From the NCBI GenBank assembly GCA_037576195.1, contig CM075102.1:19216745-19280744 (forward strand): a stretch of DNA of 64,000 nt, written 5' to 3'. Each line of letters opens with the position of its first letter. Position 1 is the first letter of the stretch. The DNA is from Phytoseiulus persimilis (Eukaryota; Arthropoda; Arachnida; Mesostigmata; Phytoseiidae). Of this stretch, positions 52,329-64,000 are shown in pieces. The notes beneath the pieces are model-generated. The model ran no database searches. It was given only the letters and a program-made list of their open reading frames with translations, and had not been told where the DNA came from. Both the position numbers and the translations under genes were made by a program.

Positions 52329-55300
52329 GTAAGAAGATAGAAAAAGCTGAGACTGCAGGTGATTTGTCACACGCACATTCGCTATTAACTGTTAAGTAGC
52401 GTTCGGAACAATGCTGCCGCGACTACGCAGGGTCCGCTTCGACGAAGCCGAAACACTGCTGGCCCTCCGGTCTGTCATCAAATCTGAATCACCGGCGAGT
52501 TCTCGCTGTTTGGCTCATCTGCCGCGTCGTCCGTCGGTTTCTCCTTACGGAGCTGAAGGAATGCAATGAGTAGAATGTTCAAGAGCTCCCCACAAAGCCG
52601 CCAGCCGGGCGAGCGGGCATCCAGGCGGCCACGGAGGCAAATGGACAGTCGAGGAGTTCGGAACGATCTCTTGACAAATGGCAATTTTTCCGAAACGCCT
52701 TCGTGGCCCGAGCTGATCAGCATAGCGCAGCTCCAACTCAGCAATAACAGCAAGCATCGCCGTCGTTACTAGAAGTTCACAGGCGATTCCCAGAACTTCC
52801 CCGACCGTCCTGAGCGATCGCCGTTGGATCCGAGTTCATCGGCCGCCCGAAAGATTTACAATCAGGGAGAAGAAGATCGAGGGGAAAAATGGATCTCGTC
52901 CGCGGGCTCAGGGCATCCGACCACGTCCAGTCGGACGACGGTGGGTCGTCCAGGGCCGTCTCGTCCCGATCGTTTGGGGTCGACTCGGATCGTGTTTGGT
53001 CGTTTCTTATGGCATGTTACGGGGTCGCCCACGCGAGCGAGGTGTGTGCAACGATTTGAGAACATCTGGGCCTTCGAAGTTTCCCACGGCCTTCGGAACA
53101 CTGAAGAGGGCATCGCTCGGCGCAGCTACTGCTGTCGCCGATGCTGATATTGCTGCTGATTCGGCGAGTGGCCAGAAGAACGCTCATGAGCGACCGTCAG
53201 TGTTTTCGGGCCGCTCCTCCAGAAGATTGTGTACTTCGCGTACGCACCGCACGCAATCGACAATTGATGCAGTCGCGACTGCGGCAGACACCGAAACCGG
53301 CATCTTCGGACGATGCGCGGATCTATTCACGGAATTCCCCTCGAAGCGGCGGGATATTCTCTCCGGGGAATCGAGGGAATCCAGCATCCCCGCGAAGTTT
53401 GCACTTGCGTGCGTTCTACCGTTCGGACGCCGCTGTTCTGAGTGGAGACGAGGGAGGAGATACCATGCGTGGCGAACGCACAATGCGTCCCAGGCGCATG
53501 TATCGAGCTGCAGTCAGGTAGTAGGCGGGCATGGCGTCACACGGACCTGGTCCGGACGAACTGGCAGACGCCTTCGCTGACTGACTTACGAGCTGCGAGT
53601 CACCGAGGTGTTCGCTAGGCAAAATATCTGCTGCTGCAGCAGCAGCCAAAGCCGACAGGAGAGCGACGTTCTTACGATTCGCCGGGCGAACAATGGAATA
53701 CCGAGCCGACCGAAAGGGGAAACGCCAGGGGAGAAAGCGCAAACGCCGAAACAGAAGAAAACCCGCGCGTTTCGGCGTCTCCCAGACAACCACCGCCTTA
53801 CTCGTCCTCAGCCAACGCTCCAGCCGGCTATCCGGGCAGGCAAGCAGAAGGAAATGGGAGATGAACGAAAACGAGGAAAGAGAGGCAATCTGTCTATTGG
53901 AGCAGAAATTATCGGCCGCCCGTTCAGCCGGCCAACGAACGAGAGGACCTCAAACCGCAAATTTTGCTTCGATCAGTTGGCAACGCGGTTCATTTCGTCT
54001 GTTGCTCATCTCGAGATGGACAGTCGAGTGAACGGACGCAAACAAACCTTCCAGGACGTCTCGATCGCTCAATAATAGGCGACCAACGACCAGTCGCAGA
54101 AACCAGCCGCTCGGTTCGTCACTCACTCTATCCCCACGACGATCGAAACGATTCGGACAAGGGTCGACTCTTAGTTCCTGTCCAGCGGGCGGATGTTTCA
54201 GAGCCTTGAAATCGCTAATTCTTCAACCAAAAGCTCTCCTAAGTCTCCTCTGGGCTTAACGCTCATTTTTCTCCTCATCCCGGAGAAGGCAAATTCTTCT
54301 GGTGATGCCGGTAGTGATGTTGAACGCCGTGTCGGTAACGGCTTGCATTCACGTCCACCGTCCACTTAACGGCTATAACGGCCGCGTCAATCATAACGCA
54401 TCACAATAGAGGCATGTCCTCTTCTCCCTCGCTTTCTTCTAGACGCCACTGTGAGAGGGATAGAACGCGCAGAAGCTGGCTCTGGGAATCCGTTTTGAAA
54501 ACTTTGTTCTGACCAATTCAGAAGCGAGCGTTTTTACGGCTGCATAAACTCTCATGTCTGCTCCCGTGTTGTTGTATCTGTCTCTGTCAGTTCCGTTACA
54601 TTCGTTCTCTCGTCCTCATATCCCTGCTCGGAAAGAAAGTCGGATTGCGAGTGTTTTCTCACACCCAAAAACATCCACTGCTTCAGCTTGGAGTACAGAA
54701 TGCCGTTAGTTCGAGCCTCGTGGGGTCCTCGACGAAGAAAGAGCCGGATGAGGAACCCGAGAACGTTATCGCCGACCACACGTTCGTCGTTGGTACCTTC
54801 CCGCTTCCTCCGAAGGAGATCCTGATCCCGCCGCAATCCAGCAAACAGCGCGCTGCTTGCGGACAAGCAAGCCAACGGTATGCAACGGCGTTCCGGCAGC
54901 GCGGGCGATTCAATCCAATGTATTTTTGAAACATTCTCCCTGACCGAGGAGTCGCTTCTCTTGATTCGTTCGAACGAACTGAACGAAAAGCAATGGGTCG
55001 TCGTCTGAGACGATGGTTCGAGCTCCTTGTCGCAGAGGCTCCACTCCCTGCCGCAATCCGCTCGTGCGTTTGAAGTGGAAGCAACTTCGACGAATTCAGA
55101 GCACATGAATAAATGAATGAATGCGGACCAACGCATGAATGTATATTTGCAAAGCAACGGACTATGCGATGCGGTCGCGGGCAGACGGGTGAGCGCACGC
55201 TTTGAAGTTCAAGAACTTTTGGATTTCGAGTTTTTTTCTGTCAGCTTCGACTGTTTAAGGTGGTCGGATGCCGAGCTTGAAAGCTGTTAAGCTCAAGGCC

Positions 55301-58300
55301 CCTCATGTCATGGCGTCAGAGAATGGCAGGAGGAAAAAACTATTTCGAATCGCTGGCTGGTGACGAATCTGATCGAAACCGGTTCGATTGCGGGACATTG
55401 TTCGGAATTTAGCTATACCAATCGTCCTCATTGAAGAAGGGGCCCTGTGTCTTCCTTGAAGCCCGCTGTGGAATCACAGGCGACGGAGGGGGTAAGCGGG
55501 AATTCGAGTCGACGCGCATGAAGGTAAGTGATAGACGAGGTGCCGCGGGTTCGCAAGACCAAGCCGCCGTCATCATCTCGAATGCGGACAGAGAGTCGAC
55601 AGAAAGGAAAGAATGTGATCATATAAAAGTGTTGCGCTGATGGCCGACCGGCTCGTCGTGCCCAAGGTCACAACCAGCCATTCTTCCGTTTGAGTTGGTT
55701 GTGCAAGCGTGCTTTAGGTGAAAGAACGTCGTTGTCAAGCGCGGCAGGCAAGTTCCACAGACCTACTCGATCAATCACGCGACTTCCTCGCTGGTTTTTT
55801 ATCCGTCGCGACGGTCGTAGATGGTCCCGCTAGTCTATCCGACCATCGATAGTTCGTTCCACGCGAAGCCTCCCTCGGCCGATCGTGCAGGATTCTCCAC
55901 TTCCACAAGCAACCCCGTTGTTTATTCGTTGAGCCATCGATGTCTCGGGCCTCCTTTACACCGAACCCTCGACAACTCCCACCTCGAGTCCCGAAGCCAC
56001 TGATCTAAGTCGAACCATCAACTGATTCAATCAGAGTCAGGAATCGACGGGAAATCAAGTGATTCAGGATTCGAAGTTCTGTGAGCCCAGCAACTGTCCC
56101 TCTTGTTAGGAGCTCGGCGTTGGATTTTCCCACGGAGCTCATCAATCTTCCCGCAATCGACTGGGTTCTGTGGAAGACAATCCAACGAATTTCCTTCCCC
56201 GGGTCGTCCTCAGATGTCTCGCCACTTTATACTCGAGAAGACACCTGCAGAGGTCGACAGACCTCTCTGAGCCCAATAAATGGCGTCACCGACGACCGAT
56301 CCAAGTTCGGGGGGAGGCTGACAAAGCGTCTTTTCTGTCCTTGATCCGTGGAGGAGAAAACCGCAGTGGTAAACTTGCTGAAGGTGTTGGCGGCAGCGGC
56401 GGCGACGGCGGTGCTGTTGGCCGTCGGTGTTGTCTCGTTCGCTCTACTCTGCCAAGATGACAAGCCACTGAACAGAGAGGAAGAATGTCAACCATCCAAC
56501 GGAATAATAAACACTTTTCACCGGATAAACAGCGCGAGGCAAGGCCCCCCCGAGGAATTCAGAGCTGAGCTCCATGGAGAAGCGGAGTCCGAGTCGAACG
56601 CAAGCGGGATGCGGATCCCGGATTTCGAATGAGTCACTTCTCTCACTTCACGTTGCGATCGCGAATCACGATTTTTCTCCCCTTGAATTGTAGAGCGATC
56701 GTCGACGACAGCGTCAGCAGCTACTCGAAGGTACTTTCCGATGCGAACGATGTGGAACCGAGAAATTCCACGAAGCCCCAACCGAGTGCAGCTCTCCAAC
56801 CTTTTGAGAAACCCTCATGCTCAGCTCGTCGGCTCGTGTCGATCATGATCTCTAACGGGAATCACAACGGATCGATAACAGCATTATCTCAAGAACGGAG
56901 TCACGGTTCCCTGTAGCTAGTTCGGTAGGATTCGCTTGTCCCTCCGGCGAATCTTACAACCGTCACTTCTGGGGAATTGTCAGCTCCTGGTTCGGTGCGG
57001 ACTGCAACGCCCAATCGTAAAAATGCGAAATGGACAAAAGGCGACACCGAAGACGACCCCGTATCATGTATCAACGCGATTAGTTCCGGAGCGGAATGCC
57101 ACGGAATAAATTATTAATCTCTGTTCGCGAAGCCGCGTGTGATTCATGCGCAACGTTCATTCAACAGGAGGAAACATGTGTCATGCCGACTTCATTGTGG
57201 TAAAGCCGTCGCAGACTTTTTGTTTTCTCTTCTCTCCTTCCATAATGCGCTCATCCGTTCACGTGTCTCCAGACCATATTCCTCCGACGCGGCATCCCGT
57301 ACCGCGGCTGACTCACGGGCGTTCGTACACGGAAAAACAACATCCGCTCGACGGCTAACTATCCAAACTACGGGAACACTCTCACTGCCAACTTAGGCCA
57401 CAATGGAGATCGGTGCCAACTGCCCGCAGACCAGTCATTCGGCGGAGCGCCGCGAAGGGAGACAGTGTACCGGTACGGCTTCACTCTTACTCACGGGAAC
57501 AGCGAGTGGACGTTTTTAACATGACTCATTTTCCCTCGGAGCTCTTTAGACATGTTTCGATTAGTCACCGGTTCGTTCGTTGGAATTGAGGAAATCCATT
57601 GTAGACCACCATCACTACTGCTACTCCACGACAGCGATCGCGGCAAGGTCTTCCGCTTCAAATTAGACGTCGTCAGATCCTGCGTTCTGGCTTTGGCTGC
57701 TATCACCGACTTCGCTCATTCGCTGAAATCGGCGCGACGCGGGGGGTGATCCAACTTCAGTACTCTATAGAGTCGCACTCGACGATGTTCCTCCGCAAAC
57801 AGCGCGTCAGCCGATTCCACGCAGCAACGTCCCCCATATGCGGTCCCGACCGGCCGCAGAAGCAGATAATGTAGAAATCCCATTCCGACACGATCGAGCC
57901 AAAAAGTTATCGAATCGGATCGAGGAGCCGGGTACTTTGGTTCGTTCCGACCCGGAGTTTCCCTGCAATGTGTGGGCTACGTAAAGTTATTCTTCTCCGG
58001 GCGCCTCCCTGAGACCCGGAGGGGGTCGAGTTCCTTGTTTGGTCGCAACGAAATGCTCTTCTGAGGGCACGATGCCCGAATGCCGGCAGCAGCAGCGACG
58101 ACGACAACTACGTAAACAACGGCAACGACAGCGTCATGGTCTCAGAACACTGGAGCCCCATCCCGAATCTTGAGCGGAGCAGGTGAAACGCTTCGGGAAA
58201 AGCTCGAAAAGAGAAAAACTTGAAAGCAAACAGGGTGAAGTCAATGCGGCAACGGGGGAACTTTAGGGCTTCTTTTGGAAACGCTTCGATACACTAACGC

Positions 58301-61300
58301 CTACTACAACAGCTATTGGATTTTCGGACGCGATGGTGGAGCCGGGTCGCGATGCGCACGATTTCCGCCATTTTCTGAACGGCGTCATGTCGGGCGAATG
58401 GCGGCACTGCCACCGCCTGCACCAGCAGCACCACCTTCCGTTTCAAGCTCCGGTGCCGCTTGTGCCTTCGTCTCTGTTACGGCGGAGCATGTAGCTGGCT
58501 GCCATACGACCGGCGAGCGGGCTAGCGAGCAAGCCAAACAGACAAACATGGACGGCGACCGCCTCAGATGGCGGGTGGACAGACACAGATGTTTCGTTTT
58601 GATATGCCCCATCGTATCCAAGGGAACGGAAAAAAACACCACCGCCGAGCAAGAAACTCTCGATGATTACCACCACCAAGAGCACACAAGACGCTGCTAA
58701 GGTTCTTCGGGTACAGAAATTTTCTCGGAACGACATAGACGGCAACGTAGACGACGGCCGGGGCGATTTCCTCCGAGTCCCGATCGCTTTCGCGCTGCTC
58801 CCTCCCCGTTGCTTTGGTTTTTTTCTCGCTGAAAATGAGGTTCGAGCCCCGCCGCCATGGCCAAATGAATCGACCGCTCTGACGGGCCTCAGCTTGCCGG
58901 CTAAAATCCGATGATAGAGTTCCGAGCTCAATTGCCACCTTGGCGTGACCACCGAGCGGAGTCGATCGCATAGGGTTCGAAACTTTTGATTTGTACACGC
59001 GAGGGATTTAGAATTGGATGAAGCCAAGACCGGTTCAGCATCATCCGCGCCGTCAAGAATTCGAGCGGACGGATCAGAAATCGCGTCTGCGGAAGCGTGC
59101 GGCAGTGCTCAAGCGGGAAGATCTCGAGTCGGATTTTGCGTAGCGACGAGTTCCCGAGGAAATGATGATTTCGCGAAAATTCAAAATCACGTGGAATCAT
59201 GGAAGTCTACGGCAGTGATGAGGGAGCGGAGGGAGAGAACAATCGCTGCTGGAGCATTGTCTCAGGACGAGAGAGTTCGCTGAAATTCTAGGGTTTCATT
59301 TCAAAATTGAGGGATGATGCGGACGAAACCGCCAGTCAGGGATTTCCGGATCCTTCAGTGACGGAGCGTCTCTCAGAGCCGAAGCCGGCTTTCTCCCTTT
59401 TCGGATTGGCAGCGAGCTCACTGAGCGAAAACTTCGATACAACCCGAAGTTCGAGTAGATGCTTCAGCTACGACAGGAACAATGAATTCTTCAGCGTCCG
59501 AAATTGGTTTACTGCATTCGAACGATGTCAGACCCGGACGAGAGCCGGAGCGATTCGACGATGGCTCAATTTCCTCCGTCTGCACGAAGAATGTCGCCCG
59601 GGATTCGTGTGACTCGGAACTGGGACTCGGCCGACTGCAAAGCGCCGTTTGGAGAAGAAGACCGTCGCCCGAACTCCGCGCCGAAGAGTCTGTTTGTGAA
59701 CATCTCCAAATCCTCCTGAACTCCGGTGTTTCAGAACGGAGAATCCGAGTTGCTCCGGGGGTCTGGTTGGACACGGATTCCTCCGTGCTTCTAATAATAG
59801 TTGCTCTATCATCAGAGACCGCATGTGGTTTCCCACGGAGGAGAAGCATGTGAAAGCCAGTGAGTAAGCTAGTCGGGCGGGCGGGTGGCCGACAGTCGGA
59901 TAGGCAGCCGGACGGGCAAGCAAGCACGACGAGGGAAGGTAGCGACTGCATACAGAACAAATTCTTTCTTCATGATGAAGAAGCCACTCAGCGGCCCCCT
60001 ATTCATCGTGGCCGCTGCCGCCAGTGGTCCGGTAGCCGATGGCCCCCAAGATCCAAGGGGCTCCGATAATTCACTTGCGCCTCAAGCGTGACGTCGAGAA
60101 ACGTAAAAACTGCAGAAATGAATTATAGAGAGGTTCCCATCGACTTCTGTAACCATGAGCGTCGTCGCTGCTGCCGGCGCTTCTGACGCAACGGAAGCAC
60201 GAGACGACTCCCCACGAGTCTTCAATCGCTATCAGAAAGACACTATTGGGAGACTTGACATAAACAATGAATCGTTACGTCGGACATCGAATTCTGTTTC
60301 TGCGGAAGCGATGGCCGATCCCAGCCGGCATCCCATCTCTCATCTCCAAGGAGCGACTCCGTCGATCCGCTGCAACCATTCGACGAGCGCTGACTGAGAT
60401 CGGTGGCTCGCGAACCTCACCCATTGGTGGACAAGTCGAACTGCCCCGTATTCTCAATGAACGGAAATTCAGAACATGAGCTCTGACGGATCGGGTCGCG
60501 AGGGTCGTGCACCGAGATAGCCCTGGCACCTCTGGAACCTCGCGAACACCGGTTGTTCTCTCGGCGGTCAAGTGGATTCTCGGCCTAGGCAGCTAACCGG
60601 CAATTTCCCTCGCTCAGCCCTTTGCGCGGCTGGGCTTTCATGATTTCCGCATTCGATTTGGGTTTGGTCTTTCGGTGGAAAAATGAAAATTCGCCTTTCT
60701 TATGGCGACGACGATGACGAACATCATTGACCTGGATGTTGAATGTTTTGTTCGGCAGTTGGAGCGAGTTTTTCTCTTTTCCACCCTTGGTGCTTCTTCC
60801 CTTACGAATGATTCCCTACCGAGTCTTGACAACGAAACGCCTTCTTTCGGATATCTTTATTATAACCACCTTCCACGATCATCATTCACTCGGTTGCTCT
60901 ATCGTTGCTTGATTCGTAAATGGAACCCTCCTGATATTTGAGCCAACTTCCTCCCGAACAAACAGCCACCTATGGCCAGGCGTCTCTCATCCGTTCTCGT
61001 CTTCTGCTTCCCCCCTCTCTCTCTCACCCTTTAAGACCGTTTTGAACACGGAATCATTGTTGTTTCTGTTGCTGCTGTTCTCGTTCACTCCCATCACGGG
61101 CATTATTCACTCTGATGTCCGATGGCCTCTTGCGAAAGCATTTCTCCTGAGCTCTTAAAACCCTTTCCCCCCATTTCCAAGCAGAAGACGATCAGTCTTT
61201 TCGAAAATGTGTGCTCGGAAATATTTCTGTTCGCTCTTGATCTCATGCTCAGGCGCGGCTTCATATCGCTGGGGCTTTTCCGTGGCATTGCGGGTGGACT

Positions 61301-63263
61301 AAACTGTGTCAGGATGTCAACCTGACGCACTCGAGCAAAACTTGCAACCGACGACGGCGGGAGCAACGAACCGGGCGGCCGGTTCGCCCGTCAGCCAGCC
61401 AAGCCGAGCCGACAACCTTGATTGGTAAATCGGCTTTGCAAACAATGGAAGTTAAGATTGCGCTTTTGTACGCGAGCACCGCTTAGACGGATGTCAGTCG
61501 CCGGCCGTTGTGCGGTGATCGATTCGCGTGAAAACGCTTCTAATTGCCCGAAGTCGTTCTCGTCGTCCGACATGAAGTCTAATTCTCTCACAGCGTCTAT
61601 CGAGTGACGCAGTTCCATCATAGCTCCGCTTCCTGACAACGCTCGCGATGAGTTCCTACGTTTCCAGAGCTCCATAAGTGAGTGGGTATCAAGCCAGGCG
61701 GTCCTTATGGCATCCACGTCCGGGTCGGCGCTCGTCAGCGTCAATATCGCTCCATGTTAATACAATTACCGTCCCCCCCTTTTCCCGCACCTCCCGTCCT
61801 CCCCCAAGAGCCTCCGTTCGCTCCGGTTCCCCCCTCCTGCTGACCTAACTTATTAAGATGGAGGGTCGAACGGTAATTGCGAATCGATGATTCCTCTCCT
61901 CTTCAGCCAGAGCCCGAGCCCAGTGGCATTCATGCGAGTCACTCCGTAGCACCGAAGTCCGGCCTCACTTGCCGATGAGAACCACGCGCGTTCTGAAACT
62001 ACTCCGCAACCCTTCAAGGACTATGACATCTGATTGATGTCAAAACAAAGTTGATACGATCGAAAACGCTGCAATCGAGGCGGGGGGCTCCGACGTCGAC
62101 TACGGTGGAGCTCCATAGGATGCTCTTCATGTGCCGTGCATGTAGCGCATGACGCCGCATCGTATGGTAAATGGGTGACAGGACTGGACTCGGGAGATTG
62201 AGACAGCGAACTCCAACGAACTCTCAGACTAGGCTACCGCTGTCGACGTCTTCGTCGATGCTGTGACGGGACATGGCCTGAATAATTCGTCGTAGACATT
62301 TCATGCCTCAGAATAACTATGCCGTTGCTGTCGTCTGTCTGCCCGCTCGTCCGCCGGCTCGTTCACTTACTTGCCTGCCTGCCGAGCTGCTAAGCTGTCG
62401 ACTGGCCGGCTGGTCGTTGACATCGATGGTAGCCGCCGTCGTCGTCATCGGTGACGGGAAGCCTCGCGAACGAGCGAGCGAGCCAACCAACGAGCAAGCT
62501 AGGAGTGTGCGAATAGTGAGTGCTTCTCAAGAGCTGTTATTCCAAAGCGCACTTATCCATGTGTCAAACAAGGTCTCCACCCTTCTACCAGTTAAACGGC
62601 AGCAGCTCAAGATCTTCTCCTACCAGACAGCGCCACGGATTTGATGACGGTCGCTAGCGGGCGGAAGACACGAAATGCCAACACTCAACTCCCCTGCTGA
62701 GGCCTGATAGGCACTGCCCAATCATTGCTTCTCTCCCTACCTCCAACGAGCCAGGGGACCAGCCGAAAGGCGTACGAATCCAGGACACTTCCTGGATAGG
62801 CGCCGGTCGACCATTCCGATCACAGGCTCGCGTGTTGGCTCCTCGCATGACCGGCGCCCGGCCAGGAAACATTGTATGGAGCAACATCTACGAGTCGAGG
62901 GTGGAGGCCGTGTCACCCGATCGTCGACGCTTCAGGGCCCATAACGGGAACTCGAAGCCCACTTCGGACTCTCCGATGCATTACGTATCACGACCACGTG
63001 TTTCCTGGTCCCCGGTATCGGGTCGGCCCGCACAGAGCGCAAGCGGCGACCTAGGCGGGGGAGGGGAATAGCGTGACGGGTTCGCGCAAGAGTACGTGAC
63101 CCAGGGCATCGACCCCGTGAGTGCTTCCTGGAACGTGGGCTGGCTGTCACGGGTGCCCCGCTGTCCTCGTTGGACGAGATAGGCCGAACGACTGTTTCTG
63201 GCCACTTACAGCCTTTGATGACTGAGATCAAAACTCGGAACTATCGGAGATTTCAGTTCTCAC
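52329..63263. other. 11 kb of mixed sequence, no secure gene
   Basis: Candidates that did not reach confidence are a GTG-initiated frame at 56,348-56,632 with a transmembrane segment (ATAVLLAVGVVSFALL) and a 79-codon ATG ORF at 60,702-60,941. A minus-strand frame at 61,391-61,744 contains FMSDDENDFGQLEAF. Strong minus donors lie near 57,490 (GTGAGTAAG) and 53,582. GC-rich near-tetranucleotide sequence recurs at about 58,510, 59,870, 61,380, 62,345 and 62,470. Confidence 0.3.
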
Positions 63264-63390
63264 TCGCTTGCGTATCTTTTGTTCCACCGGTACACAGATC
63301 GTTTACGTTCCGATAGCTGTAATTCAGGCAATTCATCTCGCCGCAGTCATCACAGTCGTCATTGTCGACTCGGATACGAGAGTTGGTATC
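63264..63390 (-). CDS. Cysteine-rich coding exon, possible LDLa-like end
   Basis: This 127-base exon sits behind a T-rich tract ending GTCCGCCCAG and ends GCGA then GTGAGA, phase 0 to 1. It reads DTNSRIRVDNDDCDDCGEMN, then CLNYSYRNVNDLCTGGTKDT. The acidic DNDDCDDCGEMNC segment resembles the calcium-binding end of LDL-receptor class A repeats (D-C-x-D-x-x-D-E-x-x-C). The spacing is irregular, so the family is uncertain. An N-x-S site and four cysteines fit a secreted or extracellular protein. Upstream, a frame with a hydrophobic segment (SVTICVFLVFTYCAM) could be a signal exon. Splice ends are good. Confidence 0.48.
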
Positions 63391-64000
63391 CTGGGCGGAC
63401 GGCAACACAAAAAAAAGACAGGGACATTCTAATTGGTGCTTGCAATTGGTCATTCCGGACGTCCGCGCGCTCGGGGATCGTTCGGCCGGCCTTGGCGACA
63501 GGTTCCATAGACGACAAGTGAGGACTCATGGCGCAGTAAGTGAAAACGAGAAACACACATATCGTCACGGAGCTGATGCCAGAAACTCGATCTGCCACCG
63601 GTGGGCATGTTCGCTTTCCGATTCATTTCTGGTGGTTCCCATGACGAGAAGGTATTCCCGGGATTTTCACGGGGAAGGAGGAAAATCAGACAGCATGCTT
63701 TCGGCTTCGGTTCCCATTGTTTTCAGGGGCGCTGCACTGCTGGAACTGGATCGGACGCGACCGATCGGGTTCAAACGATTTCTCATGCTGGATTCTGTCG
63801 TACTCAAATGCAGAAAAGAAAAGCAGGCGCGTTTCTGGAGCGGCTTGCAAGGAGACCGAAACCTGCGACAAGGGGTGAACTCGGCGCAGAAGACGCTGAA
63901 TCGTTGCTGTACATCGAAAGCGATTCGTAATCTGCGTCTAGATTGGGAATAGAACATCCGAGTTTGATTGAGTCGTTCGCATATTCCGAGAAACACGCCA
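63391..64000. other. Window edge, overlapping ORFs
   Basis: A 196-codon plus ORF (63,362-63,952), a second plus frame ending ELGAEDAESLLYIESDS and a minus ORF overlap. None has a domain or decisive splice sites. Confidence 0.2.

Noticed and set aside
54796..54880. Minus-strand frame ending ISFGGSGK before GTACCA, also considered for kinase exon 1
   Set aside because: Phase fits, but the residue before the glycine loop would be serine instead of the conserved leucine. No Y-x-x-G segment precedes it, and the donor is weak.
58840..58860. Another B-box-like GGTTCGAGCCC
   Set aside because: The flanks cannot fold into a cloverleaf.
61966..62036. Minus-strand frame ending RTRVVLIGK just before GTGAGG, resembling the missing kinase exon 1
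   Set aside because: The GT falls after GGCAA, so joining to exon 2 would put the kinase out of frame. The hydrophobic spacing is also one residue too long.

Overview
This is nuclear DNA from an animal. The clearest evidence is a polo-like kinase gene of the PLK2/PLK3 subfamily on the minus strand (40,640-47,155). It is split into twelve recognisable coding exons by introns of about 90-1,700 bases with GT/AG ends, and its exon phases join without a break. The remaining DNA is roughly half G+C and consists mostly of long non-coding stretches with scattered short exon-like islands on both strands. There are no operons, ribosome binding sites or CRISPR arrays. The species cannot be fixed from the sequence. 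A protostome such as an arthropod is plausible, but that is inference.

Layout. Positions 1-5,500 hold two phase-compatible plus-strand exon candidates, a minus-strand signal-peptide ORF and a basic, coiled-coil, gag-like ORF in three frames. Positions 6,100-10,400 hold minus-strand islands from one or more secreted proteins: a convincing WAP (four-disulfide-core) exon, possible Ig-type exons, a cysteine-rich segment and a well-bounded unassigned exon. From 10.4 to 25.8 kb almost nothing can be assigned. At 25.9 kb there is a plus-strand exon behind a strong pyrimidine tract. At 27.3-28.4 kb there is a TATA box, a small ORF ending in three 45-bp in-frame repeats, and ORFs broken at a T9 run. 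At 35.4-35.6 kb there is a minus-strand exon resembling the second half of a CUB domain.

The PLK2/3 gene runs from the glycine-rich loop to the stop codon: kinase domain, linker, then both polo boxes with the phosphopeptide pincer residues in place. Only the first coding exon, ending just before the Gly-Gly-Phe-Ala of the nucleotide loop, was not found. Upstream of it lie the last two exons of another minus-strand gene (49,950-50,217), a plus-strand first-exon candidate (52,108-52,328) and a cysteine-rich minus-strand exon (63,264-63,390), amid GC-rich simple sequence.

Most other long ORFs are no longer than chance predicts in 64 kb at this base composition, and many read equally well on both strands. 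They are listed only where a splice site, domain pattern or repeat adds support, and confidences are set accordingly.
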